58,659 bases of DNA from Hoylesella marshii DSM 16973 = JCM 13450 (GTDB lineage: Bacteria; Bacteroidota; Bacteroidia; Bacteroidales; Bacteroidaceae): the NCBI RefSeq assembly GCF_000146675.1, contig NZ_GL397214.1, forward strand, positions 2,212,747 through 2,271,405, read 5' to 3'. Numbering within the stretch: the stretch's first letter is position 1; each line of letters begins with the position of its first letter. The notes beneath the pieces are model-generated. The model saw only the letters and a list, made by a program, of their open reading frames with translations. It was not told the DNA's origin and ran no database searches. Shown in pieces: positions 51,854 through 58,659 of this stretch. The translations under genes were made by a program, and so were the position numbers.

Positions 51854-52810
51854 ATGAGAAAAGACACGGAGCGAACGGCATTTGCCAATGGTTTATACAA
51901 TGATTTCAGCCATTGGCTCGGCCGTCGCTTCCCGTTTAAGGTGCAGAAGATTTCGATAGATGCCGGATTTACCTGCCCCAATCGCGACGGAAGCATCGGC
52001 GTGGGAGGCTGTTCTTATTGCGACAACCGCACGTTCAATCCCGATTATTGCCACCGCGGCGTGACCATCCGCGAGCAATTAACCGCCGGCAAGGCATTCT
52101 TTGCCCGCAAATATCCCGACATGAAATATCTGGCTTATTTCCAAGCATACACCAATACGTATGCGTCTGTCGAGACATTGAAGCGCATGTATGAGGAAGC
52201 GTTAGGCGTGGAAGATGTGGTGGGTATTGTGATTGGTACGCGCCCCGACTGCATGTCGGACGACTTGCTTGACTATCTGGAAACACTCCATCGGCAGACA
52301 TTCATGATTGTGGAGTATGGTATCGAGAGTTTAAACGACAATACCCTTGTGCGTATCAACCGAGGACACAACGTTGCTTGCAGCTTGCATGCCATTGAGC
52401 GTACGGCAGAGCGAGGTATCACAACCGGTGCGCACGTGATTCTCGGCCTCCCTGAAGAGGATTTCGATGAGCACATACGGCAGGCCACCCTACTTTCGTC
52501 CACCCGTCTTGATGTATTGAAGGTGCATCAGATGCAGATTATTAAAGGAACAAGGTTGGCACGGGAATATGCCAAACAACCCTTCCCCGTGTATTCCGCA
52601 GACGAATACATCCGATTGATAACCGAATACATACAGTATCTGCGCCCGACAATGGTATTAGAACGTTTCGTCAGTCAGTCTCCTGCTCACATGCTCGTTG
52701 CTCCGAACTGGGGACTGAAGAACCATGAGTTTACCCACCTTCTCGTCCGCCATCTGCAAAAAGCAGAAGCATGGCAGGGGAAACGATGGAGAGACGATGC
52801 CGCTTTATAG
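51854..52810 (+). CDS. Radical SAM protein, TIGR01212/YhcC family
   Basis: A 318-residue protein. The cluster cysteines are in TCPNRDGSIGVGGCSYCDN, with the long C-x-n-C spacing characteristic of this family rather than the classical CxxxCxxC. GTRPDC, VEYGIESLNDNTL and HVILGLPEED are further SAM-barrel motifs. Homologues such as YhcC are widespread but their reaction is not well established. It begins 3 bp after the peptidase stop; translational coupling is likely although no functional link is evident. Confidence 0.92.
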   Translation: MRKDTERTAFANGLYNDFSHWLGRRFPFKVQKISIDAGFTCPNRDGSIGVGGCSYCDNRTFNPDYCHRGVTIREQLTAGKAFFARKYPDMKYLAYFQAYTNTYASVETLKRMYEEALGVEDVVGIVIGTRPDCMSDDLLDYLETLHRQTFMIVEYGIESLNDNTLVRINRGHNVACSLHAIERTAERGITTGAHVILGLPEEDFDEHIRQATLLSSTRLDVLKVHQMQIIKGTRLAREYAKQPFPVYSADEYIRLITEYIQYLRPTMVLERFVSQSPAHMLVAPNWGLKNHEFTHLLVRHLQKAEAWQGKRWRDDAAL

Positions 52811-52842
52811 GCCTTTTATGTCCGTATTACGAATGTTTTTCA

Positions 52843-52850
52843 TACCTTTG
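52843..52850 (+). promoter_or_regulatory. -7 box of the MarR/OhrR-like gene
   Basis: TACCTTTG, 67 bp before the start codon at 52917. A 20-codon out-of-frame reading frame begins in the leader at 52898. Confidence 0.6.
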
Positions 52851-52916
52851 CAGACATATCCCATAGGATATATATAGGCAAAATAGAAACTAACAAAATG
52901 AAACAACAGAACGGTG

Positions 52917-53366
52917 ATGGCATATTCACAGTTGAGATTAAAAAATCAGATATGTTTTAGGATGTACGCTGTCTCACGCCTGATTATTCAGGCATACCGC
53001 CCGTATCTTAGCAAGTTGGGCATCACCTATTCGCAGTACTTGGTGCTGATGGTATTATGGGAAAACGACGCCCAACCGGTGAACGACATCGCTAAGAAGC
53101 TGTTCTTAGAGACCAACACGGTCACTCCATTGATACAACGCATGGAGAAGATGGGACTTCTGACACGCACGAGAGGTCGACGCGACGAGCGGCAACGCAT
53201 TGTCTCGCTCACACCGGCAGGCATCGAGATGCAGGAACGTGCCAAAGATGTGCCTAATTGTATGGTAGACACGCTGCGCAGCCATCGACTTTCAGATGCC
53301 ACTTGGCAGGGATTGATTCCCGTTCTCGATGAGATGATAGCAAAGTTGAACCCCAATCGCTCATAA
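52917..53366 (+). CDS. MarR-family regulator, OhrR-like
   Basis: A 149-residue winged-helix repressor. The N-terminus LRLKNQICFRMYAVSRLIIQ carries a cysteine at residue 13, in the place of the peroxide-sensing cysteine of OhrR proteins (typical L-x-x-Q-L-C-F-x-x-Y), and AYRPYLSKLGITYSQYLVLM matches the OhrR dimer helices. The DNA-recognition helix is NTVTPLIQRMEKMGLLTRTR. OhrR oxidises at this cysteine and releases peroxide-resistance promoters. No ohr gene is adjacent, so its target is elsewhere or is the gene itself. ATG 52917 was chosen because it gives the family N-terminus. Confidence 0.85.
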   Translation: MAYSQLRLKNQICFRMYAVSRLIIQAYRPYLSKLGITYSQYLVLMVLWENDAQPVNDIAKKLFLETNTVTPLIQRMEKMGLLTRTRGRRDERQRIVSLTPAGIEMQERAKDVPNCMVDTLRSHRLSDATWQGLIPVLDEMIAKLNPNRS

Positions 53367-53415
53367 GACCGCTCATGACCGATTTTGGATTGACTCAGGA
53401 AAGATAACGTTACTC

Positions 53416-53901
53416 ATGCTGATTCGTCATACTACAAAGAGCGACTTAGCGGCTGTGATGACCATTTTGGAGGTCGGAAGGTGCCGCATGCGCGAGGCTG
53501 GAAACGCCACGCAATGGGCTGATGACTACCCTTCGCAGGCACAGATAATGGCAGACATAGAAGCGGGATGTAGCTACATCGGCGAAGAAGATGGGCGCCC
53601 GATGGTTACCTTTGCTTGTGTGTTGGGGCCGGAGCCTACTTACCACACCATCTACGAGGGTGCTTGGCCGAACGAGAAACCCTATGCCACAGTGCATCGT
53701 ATGGCCAGCCTGCCCGAATATCGTGGCGTTTTCCGCACCGTGATGGACTATTGCTTCCGCCTTTCACCCGTTATCCGCGTCGACACCCATCGCGACAATG
53801 CCCCCATGCGTCACCTGCTTACCGCCTATGGATTTACTTATTGCGGCATCATTCACCTGAACGATGGGGCAGAAAGACTGGCTTTCATCATGGAACGGTA
53901 A
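53416..53901 (+). CDS. GNAT-family N-acetyltransferase
   Basis: A 161-residue protein. It begins LIRHTTKSDLAAVMTILEVG, has ATVHRMASLPEYRGVFRTVM in the acetyl-CoA-binding region (no classical Q-x-x-G-x-G, the loop is reduced) and RVDTHRDNAPMRHLLTAYGF near the end. It resembles small single-domain GNATs of Bacteroidota and Firmicutes of unknown substrate. It follows the MarR-like gene by 49 bp and may share its transcript. Confidence 0.85.
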   Translation: MLIRHTTKSDLAAVMTILEVGRCRMREAGNATQWADDYPSQAQIMADIEAGCSYIGEEDGRPMVTFACVLGPEPTYHTIYEGAWPNEKPYATVHRMASLPEYRGVFRTVMDYCFRLSPVIRVDTHRDNAPMRHLLTAYGFTYCGIIHLNDGAERLAFIMER

Positions 53902-53938
53902 GCAACCGAAAGCCTGTCAAATGCCCGACGAACCCCCA

Positions 53939-55372
53939 TTAATCTTCGTCTACATCACATTGATTTGTAGGCCAATTAACGAGAAAAAGCCTTTCCGTAG
54001 CACGCGTAAAGGCAGTATATAACCAATGAATATAATCCGGTGTGAGCATCTCCTCCGTCATATACCCTTGGTCGAGGTAGATGTGCGCCCATTGCCCGCC
54101 CTGTGCTTTATGGCAGGTCACGGCATAGCCGTACTTCACCTGTATGGCATTGTAGTGCTCGTCCTGTCGGAGGTGCTGCATGCGATCGGCTTTGCGGGAT
54201 AAATCGCTGTAGTCTTCCATGACACGGAGATATAACGCCTCGTTCTGCGCGGGGGTCAGTGCAGGGGCTTCGGTGCGCAGGCTGTCGAGTACAACGGTAG
54301 TCGAAAGTTCATAGTTGTCGTAATCGGGGAAGCGCAACCACACGTCGGCAAAGCGAAAACCATAGACCTCGCGCTCATGCCGCACTTGTTGCACGATGGC
54401 GCGGTCGCCGTTGGCAATGAATGGGATGGGCGACTTCTCACGTTCCGTCCAGTAATAATTGTTCTTCACAACCATGACAACATCGCCCGTCGTCAGTTCT
54501 TCTTCACACCCTAAAACACTGTTTCTGATACCTTGGTTATAGATATTGGCGCGCTTGTTGCTCCGTGTAATAACCATGGTTTCGTCGATACCCACTTCGG
54601 CGAAGCTGGAAGCAAGCGTCTCTATCAGCTCATCGCCCGGCACGCGACAGATATCGGCAAAGCCCTGTAAGCGGATAAAAGGCAGCTGCGTGTGGGCATC
54701 GCGGGTGAGGAGCCGGCGGATAGACGTGGCATTGAACAAGATTCCCGATTCTGCGGCCTGCCGAAGAACCTCGTCCAAGTCGTAATCGTAGACCGTAGCA
54801 CCGTAGCCTTGCATGAAGTTGGTATCCAGTGCCGGCGACCGTTCTTCGCCCACGGGTGGCAACTGTGCCCGGTCTCCGATGAGCAGCAAACGACAATTTC
54901 GGCCGGCATAAACGAAGGCTACGAGGTCGTCTAACAGTCTTCCGCTGCCAAACACACGCCCGCCCGCCCCGTCGTTGGCCACCATTGAAGCCTCGTCTAC
55001 CATAAAGAGTGTGTCGGTATGCAGGTTATCGTTGAGGCGAAAGTCGGCCATCTCGCTCCCGAAAGTGCGTTGTCGATATATCTTGCGATGGATGGTGAAG
55101 GCCGCATGTCCGCTGTTCAGGGCAAACACCTTCGCCGCTCTTCCGGTGGGTGCCAGCAATACCGTTTTCTGTTTTAGGGTAACGAGTGCACGCACGATGG
55201 CAGCTGCGAGCGAGGTCTTTCCCGTGCCTGCCGATCCGCGTAGCAGCATCATCGGCCGGTCTGTGCGGTCGGTGAAGAACTGCGCAAAGGTGTAGATGGC
55301 CGCATCCTGCCCCTCGGTAGGTGCAAAACCCAGCTCCTGCCGGATACGGAATATCAGTTCGTCGGCCATCAT
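53939..55372 (-). CDS. RecD-like ATP-dependent DNA helicase
   Basis: A 477-residue superfamily 1B helicase. Motif I is RGSAGTGKTSLA; motif II is MVDEASM; motif III is LIGDRAQLPPVG; motif VI-region residues are TCHKAQGGQWAHIYLDQGY and YTAFTRATERLFLVNW. It lacks the N-terminal domains of full RecD2 proteins and corresponds to the short AAA_30/UvrD_C_2 form frequent in Bacteroidota. A role in repair or recombination is likely; no RecBC-like gene is nearby. The start at 55372 (two adjacent ATG codons) lies about 55 bp after a -7 box; longer readings precede it. Confidence 0.88.
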   Translation of the reverse strand: MMADELIFRIRQELGFAPTEGQDAAIYTFAQFFTDRTDRPMMLLRGSAGTGKTSLAAAIVRALVTLKQKTVLLAPTGRAAKVFALNSGHAAFTIHRKIYRQRTFGSEMADFRLNDNLHTDTLFMVDEASMVANDGAGGRVFGSGRLLDDLVAFVYAGRNCRLLLIGDRAQLPPVGEERSPALDTNFMQGYGATVYDYDLDEVLRQAAESGILFNATSIRRLLTRDAHTQLPFIRLQGFADICRVPGDELIETLASSFAEVGIDETMVITRSNKRANIYNQGIRNSVLGCEEELTTGDVVMVVKNNYYWTEREKSPIPFIANGDRAIVQQVRHEREVYGFRFADVWLRFPDYDNYELSTTVVLDSLRTEAPALTPAQNEALYLRVMEDYSDLSRKADRMQHLRQDEHYNAIQVKYGYAVTCHKAQGGQWAHIYLDQGYMTEEMLTPDYIHWLYTAFTRATERLFLVNWPTNQCDVDED

Positions 55373-55426
55373 ATTTCGAGTGTCGTCTGTTGCAATGATG
55401 AATGAGTGGTTGTACGTTTGTCGTTG

Positions 55427-55434
55427 CAAAATTA
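55427..55434 (-). promoter_or_regulatory. -7 box of the RecD-like helicase gene
   Basis: The minus strand reads TAATTTTG, 55 bp before the start codon. Confidence 0.6.
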
Positions 55435-55560
55435 GAAAAACTATCTTGTATAGACAAATATAGCCCATAGAGATATAGGCAGATGCAAGGTTAAGCAGTT
55501 GAAGGTGTATGATTGCGGAGTGTAGCAACACCATATTATTATAATAGCATAAGCCATCAT

Positions 55561-55845
55561 GTAAGCGCTGAAGACGCGCAATAGGTCAACCCAACGTGCA
55601 GTACCGAGTGGATGACATTTACCGAAGTAAGCTCTGAAGGAGCATTATATCTCAGCCCAGTGCGCAGCGCTGGGTATAACGCAATCCCCTAAATGGAGCG
55701 CTGTAGGTGCGACAGAGACCGACAATAGATGCCGTTTACCGCAAGAAAGGTTGCCGACCCATCCATGTACAAACGCCATCTGTACGGGGTACGAATGCCG
55801 ACTTATCAATCGTCACTTTACGACCTTAAGAAGTTACGACCTCGA
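55561..55845 (+). repeat. Dispersed composite repeat R2, copy 3 (one 22-bp brick)
   Basis: In order: GTAAGCGCTGAAGACGCGC, a related GTAAGCTCTGAAGGAGC 66 bp later, CAGCGCTGGGTAT, AAATGGAGCGCTGTAGGTGC, the leader AGAAAGGTTGCCGACC, one brick (GTACAAACGCCATCTGTAC) and the tail GGTACGAATGCCGACTTATC. Block order matches copy 1 (19788-20012, opposite strand). No protein is encoded. Confidence 0.85.
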
Positions 55846-56030
55846 ACTTTTGAGTATCAAATACTAAGGAATCATCACAAAAGCGGGGTAAAAGTGATGA
55901 TTTCTACCCATCGAAAAGTCACCCATCGGGAAGTTTTGACGATTCCGTCTTCATCCTTTCCCATGAAGATACATGATAGATTGGCGAGTTATTTCCCACA
56001 TAAACACGCGGCTTTCTCACTGTTTTTTTG

Positions 56031-56038
56031 TACTTTTG
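56031..56038 (+). promoter_or_regulatory. -7 box of argS
   Basis: TACTTTTG, 31 bp before the argS start codon. It lies in the upstream part of longer in-frame readings, supporting the start at 56070. Confidence 0.65.
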
Positions 56039-56069
56039 CGCTCTCAACAACGTTCATCAGACAATCAAT

Positions 56070-57884
56070 ATGAAAATAGAACAGCTCATCAGCCATGCGG
56101 TCGCTGCGGCCGTGCAGCAACTATACGGTGAGGCCGCAGCAAACGTCCCCATACAATTGCAGAAGACTAAGCGGGAATTTGAGGGACATCTCACGCTTGT
56201 CACGTTTCCGTTTGTGAAAACAGCGCGCAAGAAACCTGAAGAAGTGGGACAGGAAATAGGCGAATGCCTGAAAGCCAACTGCACGGCTGTGGCTTCTTTC
56301 AACGTGGTAAAAGGTTTCTTAAATCTTGTTGTAGCCCCATCGGCTTGGCTCTCGTTGCTGAACGATATTAATGCCGATGAGCATTTCGGCGAGAAAGCCG
56401 TAACAAGCAATTCGCCGTTGGTAATGATTGAATACTCTTCGCCCAATACCAACAAGCCGCTGCACTTAGGTCATGTACGCAACAATCTGCTCGGTTGGTC
56501 GTTATCGCAAATCATGCAAGCCAATGGCAACAAGGTGGTAAAGACCAATATAGTGAACGACAGAGGCATACACATCTGTAAATCCATGCTCGCATGGCAG
56601 AAATGGGGGCACGGAGAAACGCCTGAAACAAGCGGAAAGAAGGGTGACCATCTTATCGGCGACTATTATGTGGCCTTTGATAAACACTATCGTGAAGAGA
56701 TAAAGATGCTGAAAGCCCAACTGATGAACGAGGGTATAGATGAAGAAACAGCAGAAAAACGTGCCAAAGAAGAAGCCCCGCTGATGATGGAAGCCCGCGA
56801 AATGCTGGTGAAATGGGAACAGGGCGACCCCGAAGTGCGACGTCTTTGGAAGATGATGAACGATTGGGTATATGCCGGTTTCGATGAGACTTATCGTGCG
56901 CTGGGCGTCTCTTTCGATAAGATATACTACGAATCGGATACCTACCTTGAGGGAAAGGCAAAGGTGGAAGAGGGTTTGAAGAGAGGCATCTTTGAACGGA
57001 AAGGAGACGGTAGCGTATGGGCAGATCTCTCAAATGAGGGACTTGATCAGAAGCTCCTGCTTCGCTCTGATGGTACCAGCGTATATATGACACAGGATAT
57101 AGGTACCGCCGATATGCGTTTCAGAGACTTTCCGATAGACAAAATGATTTATGTGGTGGGCAATGAGCAGAACTACCATTTCCAAGTATTGTCTATCTTG
57201 CTTGACCGTTTGGGATTCAAATGGGGGAAGGAGTTGGTGCATTTTTCGTATGGAATGGTGGAACTGCCCAATGGTAAGATGAAAAGCCGTGAGGGAACAG
57301 TGGTAGACGCTGACGAACTGATAGAGGCTATGATAGAATCTGCCGCACGTATGAGCGACGATAAGGTGAACAAGCTTGAGAACGTCAGCGAGGAAGAACG
57401 CCACGAGATAGCACGCATCGTGGGTATGGGTGCACTGAAATACTTTATATTAAAGGTGGATGCACGCAAGAACATGTTGTTTAATCCTGAAGAAAGCATC
57501 GACTTCAATGGGAATACAGGTCCTTTTATACAATATACATATGCGCGAATACGTAGCATCTTGCGGAAGGCTGAAGGGCTGAACATCCCCGACCAACTAT
57601 CCGAAGATTTGCCTCTTGGTGCAAAGGAAGCAGAGCTGATTCAGAAAATGGATGAGTTCGGTGCGGTGGTAGTACAAAGTGGAAAGGACTACAGCCCGAG
57701 TGGCATTGCCAATTACTGCTACGAACTGACTAAGGAATTTAATCAGTTCTATCACGATTACAGTATTTTGCATGAGGAAGATGAAGGTAAGAAAATCGTG
57801 AGGCTAATGCTGGCGAAGAACGTGGCTAAGGTCATCAAAAACGGTATGGCACTCTTGGGAATCGAAGTGCCGGAGCGAATGTAG
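56070..57884 (+). CDS. argS: Arginyl-tRNA synthetase
   Basis: A 604-residue class I synthetase. An N-terminal Add-1 domain (about 1-120, tRNA D-loop recognition) precedes the HIGH motif in SSPNTNKPLHLGHVRNN. The KMSK region is the ArgRS-type variant in NGKMKSREGTVV, and the C-terminal DALR anticodon-binding domain ends GMALLGIEVPERM. Length fits the Bacteroidota form. The gene has its own -7 box and is followed, 61 bp later, by an RNase H gene. Confidence 0.97.
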   Translation: MKIEQLISHAVAAAVQQLYGEAAANVPIQLQKTKREFEGHLTLVTFPFVKTARKKPEEVGQEIGECLKANCTAVASFNVVKGFLNLVVAPSAWLSLLNDINADEHFGEKAVTSNSPLVMIEYSSPNTNKPLHLGHVRNNLLGWSLSQIMQANGNKVVKTNIVNDRGIHICKSMLAWQKWGHGETPETSGKKGDHLIGDYYVAFDKHYREEIKMLKAQLMNEGIDEETAEKRAKEEAPLMMEAREMLVKWEQGDPEVRRLWKMMNDWVYAGFDETYRALGVSFDKIYYESDTYLEGKAKVEEGLKRGIFERKGDGSVWADLSNEGLDQKLLLRSDGTSVYMTQDIGTADMRFRDFPIDKMIYVVGNEQNYHFQVLSILLDRLGFKWGKELVHFSYGMVELPNGKMKSREGTVVDADELIEAMIESAARMSDDKVNKLENVSEEERHEIARIVGMGALKYFILKVDARKNMLFNPEESIDFNGNTGPFIQYTYARIRSILRKAEGLNIPDQLSEDLPLGAKEAELIQKMDEFGAVVVQSGKDYSPSGIANYCYELTKEFNQFYHDYSILHEEDEGKKIVRLMLAKNVAKVIKNGMALLGIEVPERM

Positions 57885-57945
57885 ACGGAAAGAGAAATCC
57901 CCATGGCCTATATGCCGATGAAACATCCTACAAATCAGCAGTGTT

Positions 57946-58479
57946 ATGATTGAAAAAAAACGTTATTCGAAAGGGACTTCACAATTCTCCCCCATAGGAA
58001 AAAGGGCAGATGTAGGCCTCGTGAATCCCCCCTCTTACCGCAATGACACCGTGTTGCCGTTACCACCGCAGGTAAATGCTTGTGCGTGGGCTGTAGATGC
58101 AGCTTGCAGCGGCAATCCCGGCCCAATGGAATATCGCGCTGTTGATTTGGCCACAGGTGAGGAAGTGTTTCATTACGGGCCTGTTCACGGTACCAACAAC
58201 ATTGGTGAGTTCCTTGCCATCGTTCATGCGTTGGCATTAATGGAACAACGGCATATTGTAGATAAAACGATATATTCCGACAGCTACAATGCCATTCTCT
58301 GGGTACATAAGAAACAGTGCAAGACCACTTTGAAACGCAATGAGAAGACGGAAAAACTCTACGAAGTAATAGCCCGTGCCGAGCAATGGCTCAAAAGTCA
58401 TGCGGTGAAAGTGCCAATCGTAAAATGGGAGACCGCCACATGGGGCGAAGTTCCCGCTGATTTCGGCAGGAAGAAGTGA
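57946..58479 (+). CDS. RNase H1-like protein
   Basis: A 177-residue protein. The N-terminal 45 residues are basic and probably flexible; the RNase H fold begins at ACAWAVDAACSGNPGPMEYR (first catalytic Asp), with the glutamate in TNNIGEFLAIVHAL and the second Asp in IYSDSYNAI. A final Asp is in PADFGRKK. It should cleave the RNA of RNA-DNA hybrids. Bacteroidota often have the same domain with a different N-terminal extension. Confidence 0.88.
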   Translation: MIEKKRYSKGTSQFSPIGKRADVGLVNPPSYRNDTVLPLPPQVNACAWAVDAACSGNPGPMEYRAVDLATGEEVFHYGPVHGTNNIGEFLAIVHALALMEQRHIVDKTIYSDSYNAILWVHKKQCKTTLKRNEKTEKLYEVIARAEQWLKSHAVKVPIVKWETATWGEVPADFGRKK

Positions 58480-58520
58480 CAGATAGGTGGCTTAACCGAC
58501 CTGTCTTGAAGCATGAATAT

Positions 58521-58597
58521 GCGAATTCGGGATAAGAGATTCTTATCTAATCGCCCCAAAGAGGCTTACAGTCCGATAACCTATCCGAAACTCGTGT
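58521..58597 (+). mobile_element. Short derivative of MITE-like element M1
   Basis: The left end GCGAATTCGGGATAAGAGA and the following TCTTATC, CCCCAAAG match M1 (30561 onward), and the right part GGCTTACAGTCCGATAACC matches the last 40 bp of M1. About 200 bp of the interior is absent. The terminal repeat at the right is decayed (CTATCCGAAACTCGTG). Confidence 0.8.
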
Positions 58598-58599
58598 AT

Positions 58600-58659
58600 G
58601 AAAATCGAATCCCAAGTTGGGACGGCGCAAAACATGCGTGAAAAATCAAATCCCAAGTT
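58600..58659. repeat. Start of a further 41-bp array (A5), cut by the window end
   Basis: TCCCAAGTT occurs at 58610 and 58651, 41 bp apart. The first copy continues to TCCCAAGTTGGGA, an inverted repeat (arms TCCCAA/TTGGGA). Only one full unit and the start of a second are visible. Confidence 0.7.

Noticed and set aside
55561..55845. Degraded protein gene upstream of argS
   Set aside because: The block order matches other R2 copies on either strand, and no frame stays open through it; a non-coding repeat explains it better.

Overview
The window looks like chromosomal DNA of a Bacteroidales bacterium, most likely a Prevotellaceae member; the species cannot be told from the sequence alone. Reasons: many genes are preceded by the Bacteroidota -7 box TAnnTTTG; a BspA-type leucine-rich repeat protein and a tiny protein carry Por/T9SS-like C-terminal domains; there is a fimbrillin-type lipoprotein, an HU-HIG DNA-binding protein, a DUF2723 (TMEM260-like) membrane glycosyltransferase and the lipoprotein form of TamA (TamL) next to TamB. 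I see no rRNA, CRISPR, prophage or intact insertion sequence.

Layout. 1-6.8 kb: end of an exopolysaccharide/O-antigen locus (Wzz-like chain-length protein, EpsG-like polymerase, acyltransferase, four glycosyltransferases, an initiating sugar-phosphate transferase), mostly with overlapping genes. 7.3-11.5 kb: glutamine synthetase, then a zinc/cadmium-type P-type ATPase transcribed with a Fur-family regulator. 12.5-19.5 kb: tamB-tamL. 20.2-24.5 kb: rpsO, typA, a broken DNA methyltransferase remnant, cysK and a secreted mini-protein. 24.6-30.3 kb: an unknown helical protein, queG, a polysaccharide deacetylase and DUF2723. 31-36 kb: HU-HIG, a fimbrillin-like lipoprotein with a small acidic partner gene, and a BspA-like protein. 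36.2-38.5 kb: a short-chain dehydrogenase overlapping an acyl-CoA-ligase-like enzyme. 39.1-45.9 kb: a six-gene glycine cleavage operon (lplA-gcvT-gcvH-gcvPA-gcvPB-lpdA). 46.2-49.3 kb: two tRNA-Asp genes and a recR-led operon. 49.6-58.5 kb: dipeptidyl peptidase IV, radical SAM, OhrR/MarR, GNAT, RecD-like helicase, argS and an RNase H.

The most unusual content is between the genes. Five intergenic arrays with unrelated sequences share a repeat period of 41 bp (exactly 41 in four, 41-42 in one), and most units are built as a short hairpin core plus a spacer. Two more arrays have an exact 22-bp period. A dispersed element present three times contains 1, 2 or 3 copies of another 22-bp brick between a conserved leader and tail. 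A separate 277-bp MITE-like element has 17-bp terminal inverted repeats and a perfect 9-bp target duplication, and a short derivative of it abuts the fifth 41-bp array at the window end. Together these suggest an active family of hairpin-containing, length-constrained intergenic repeats.
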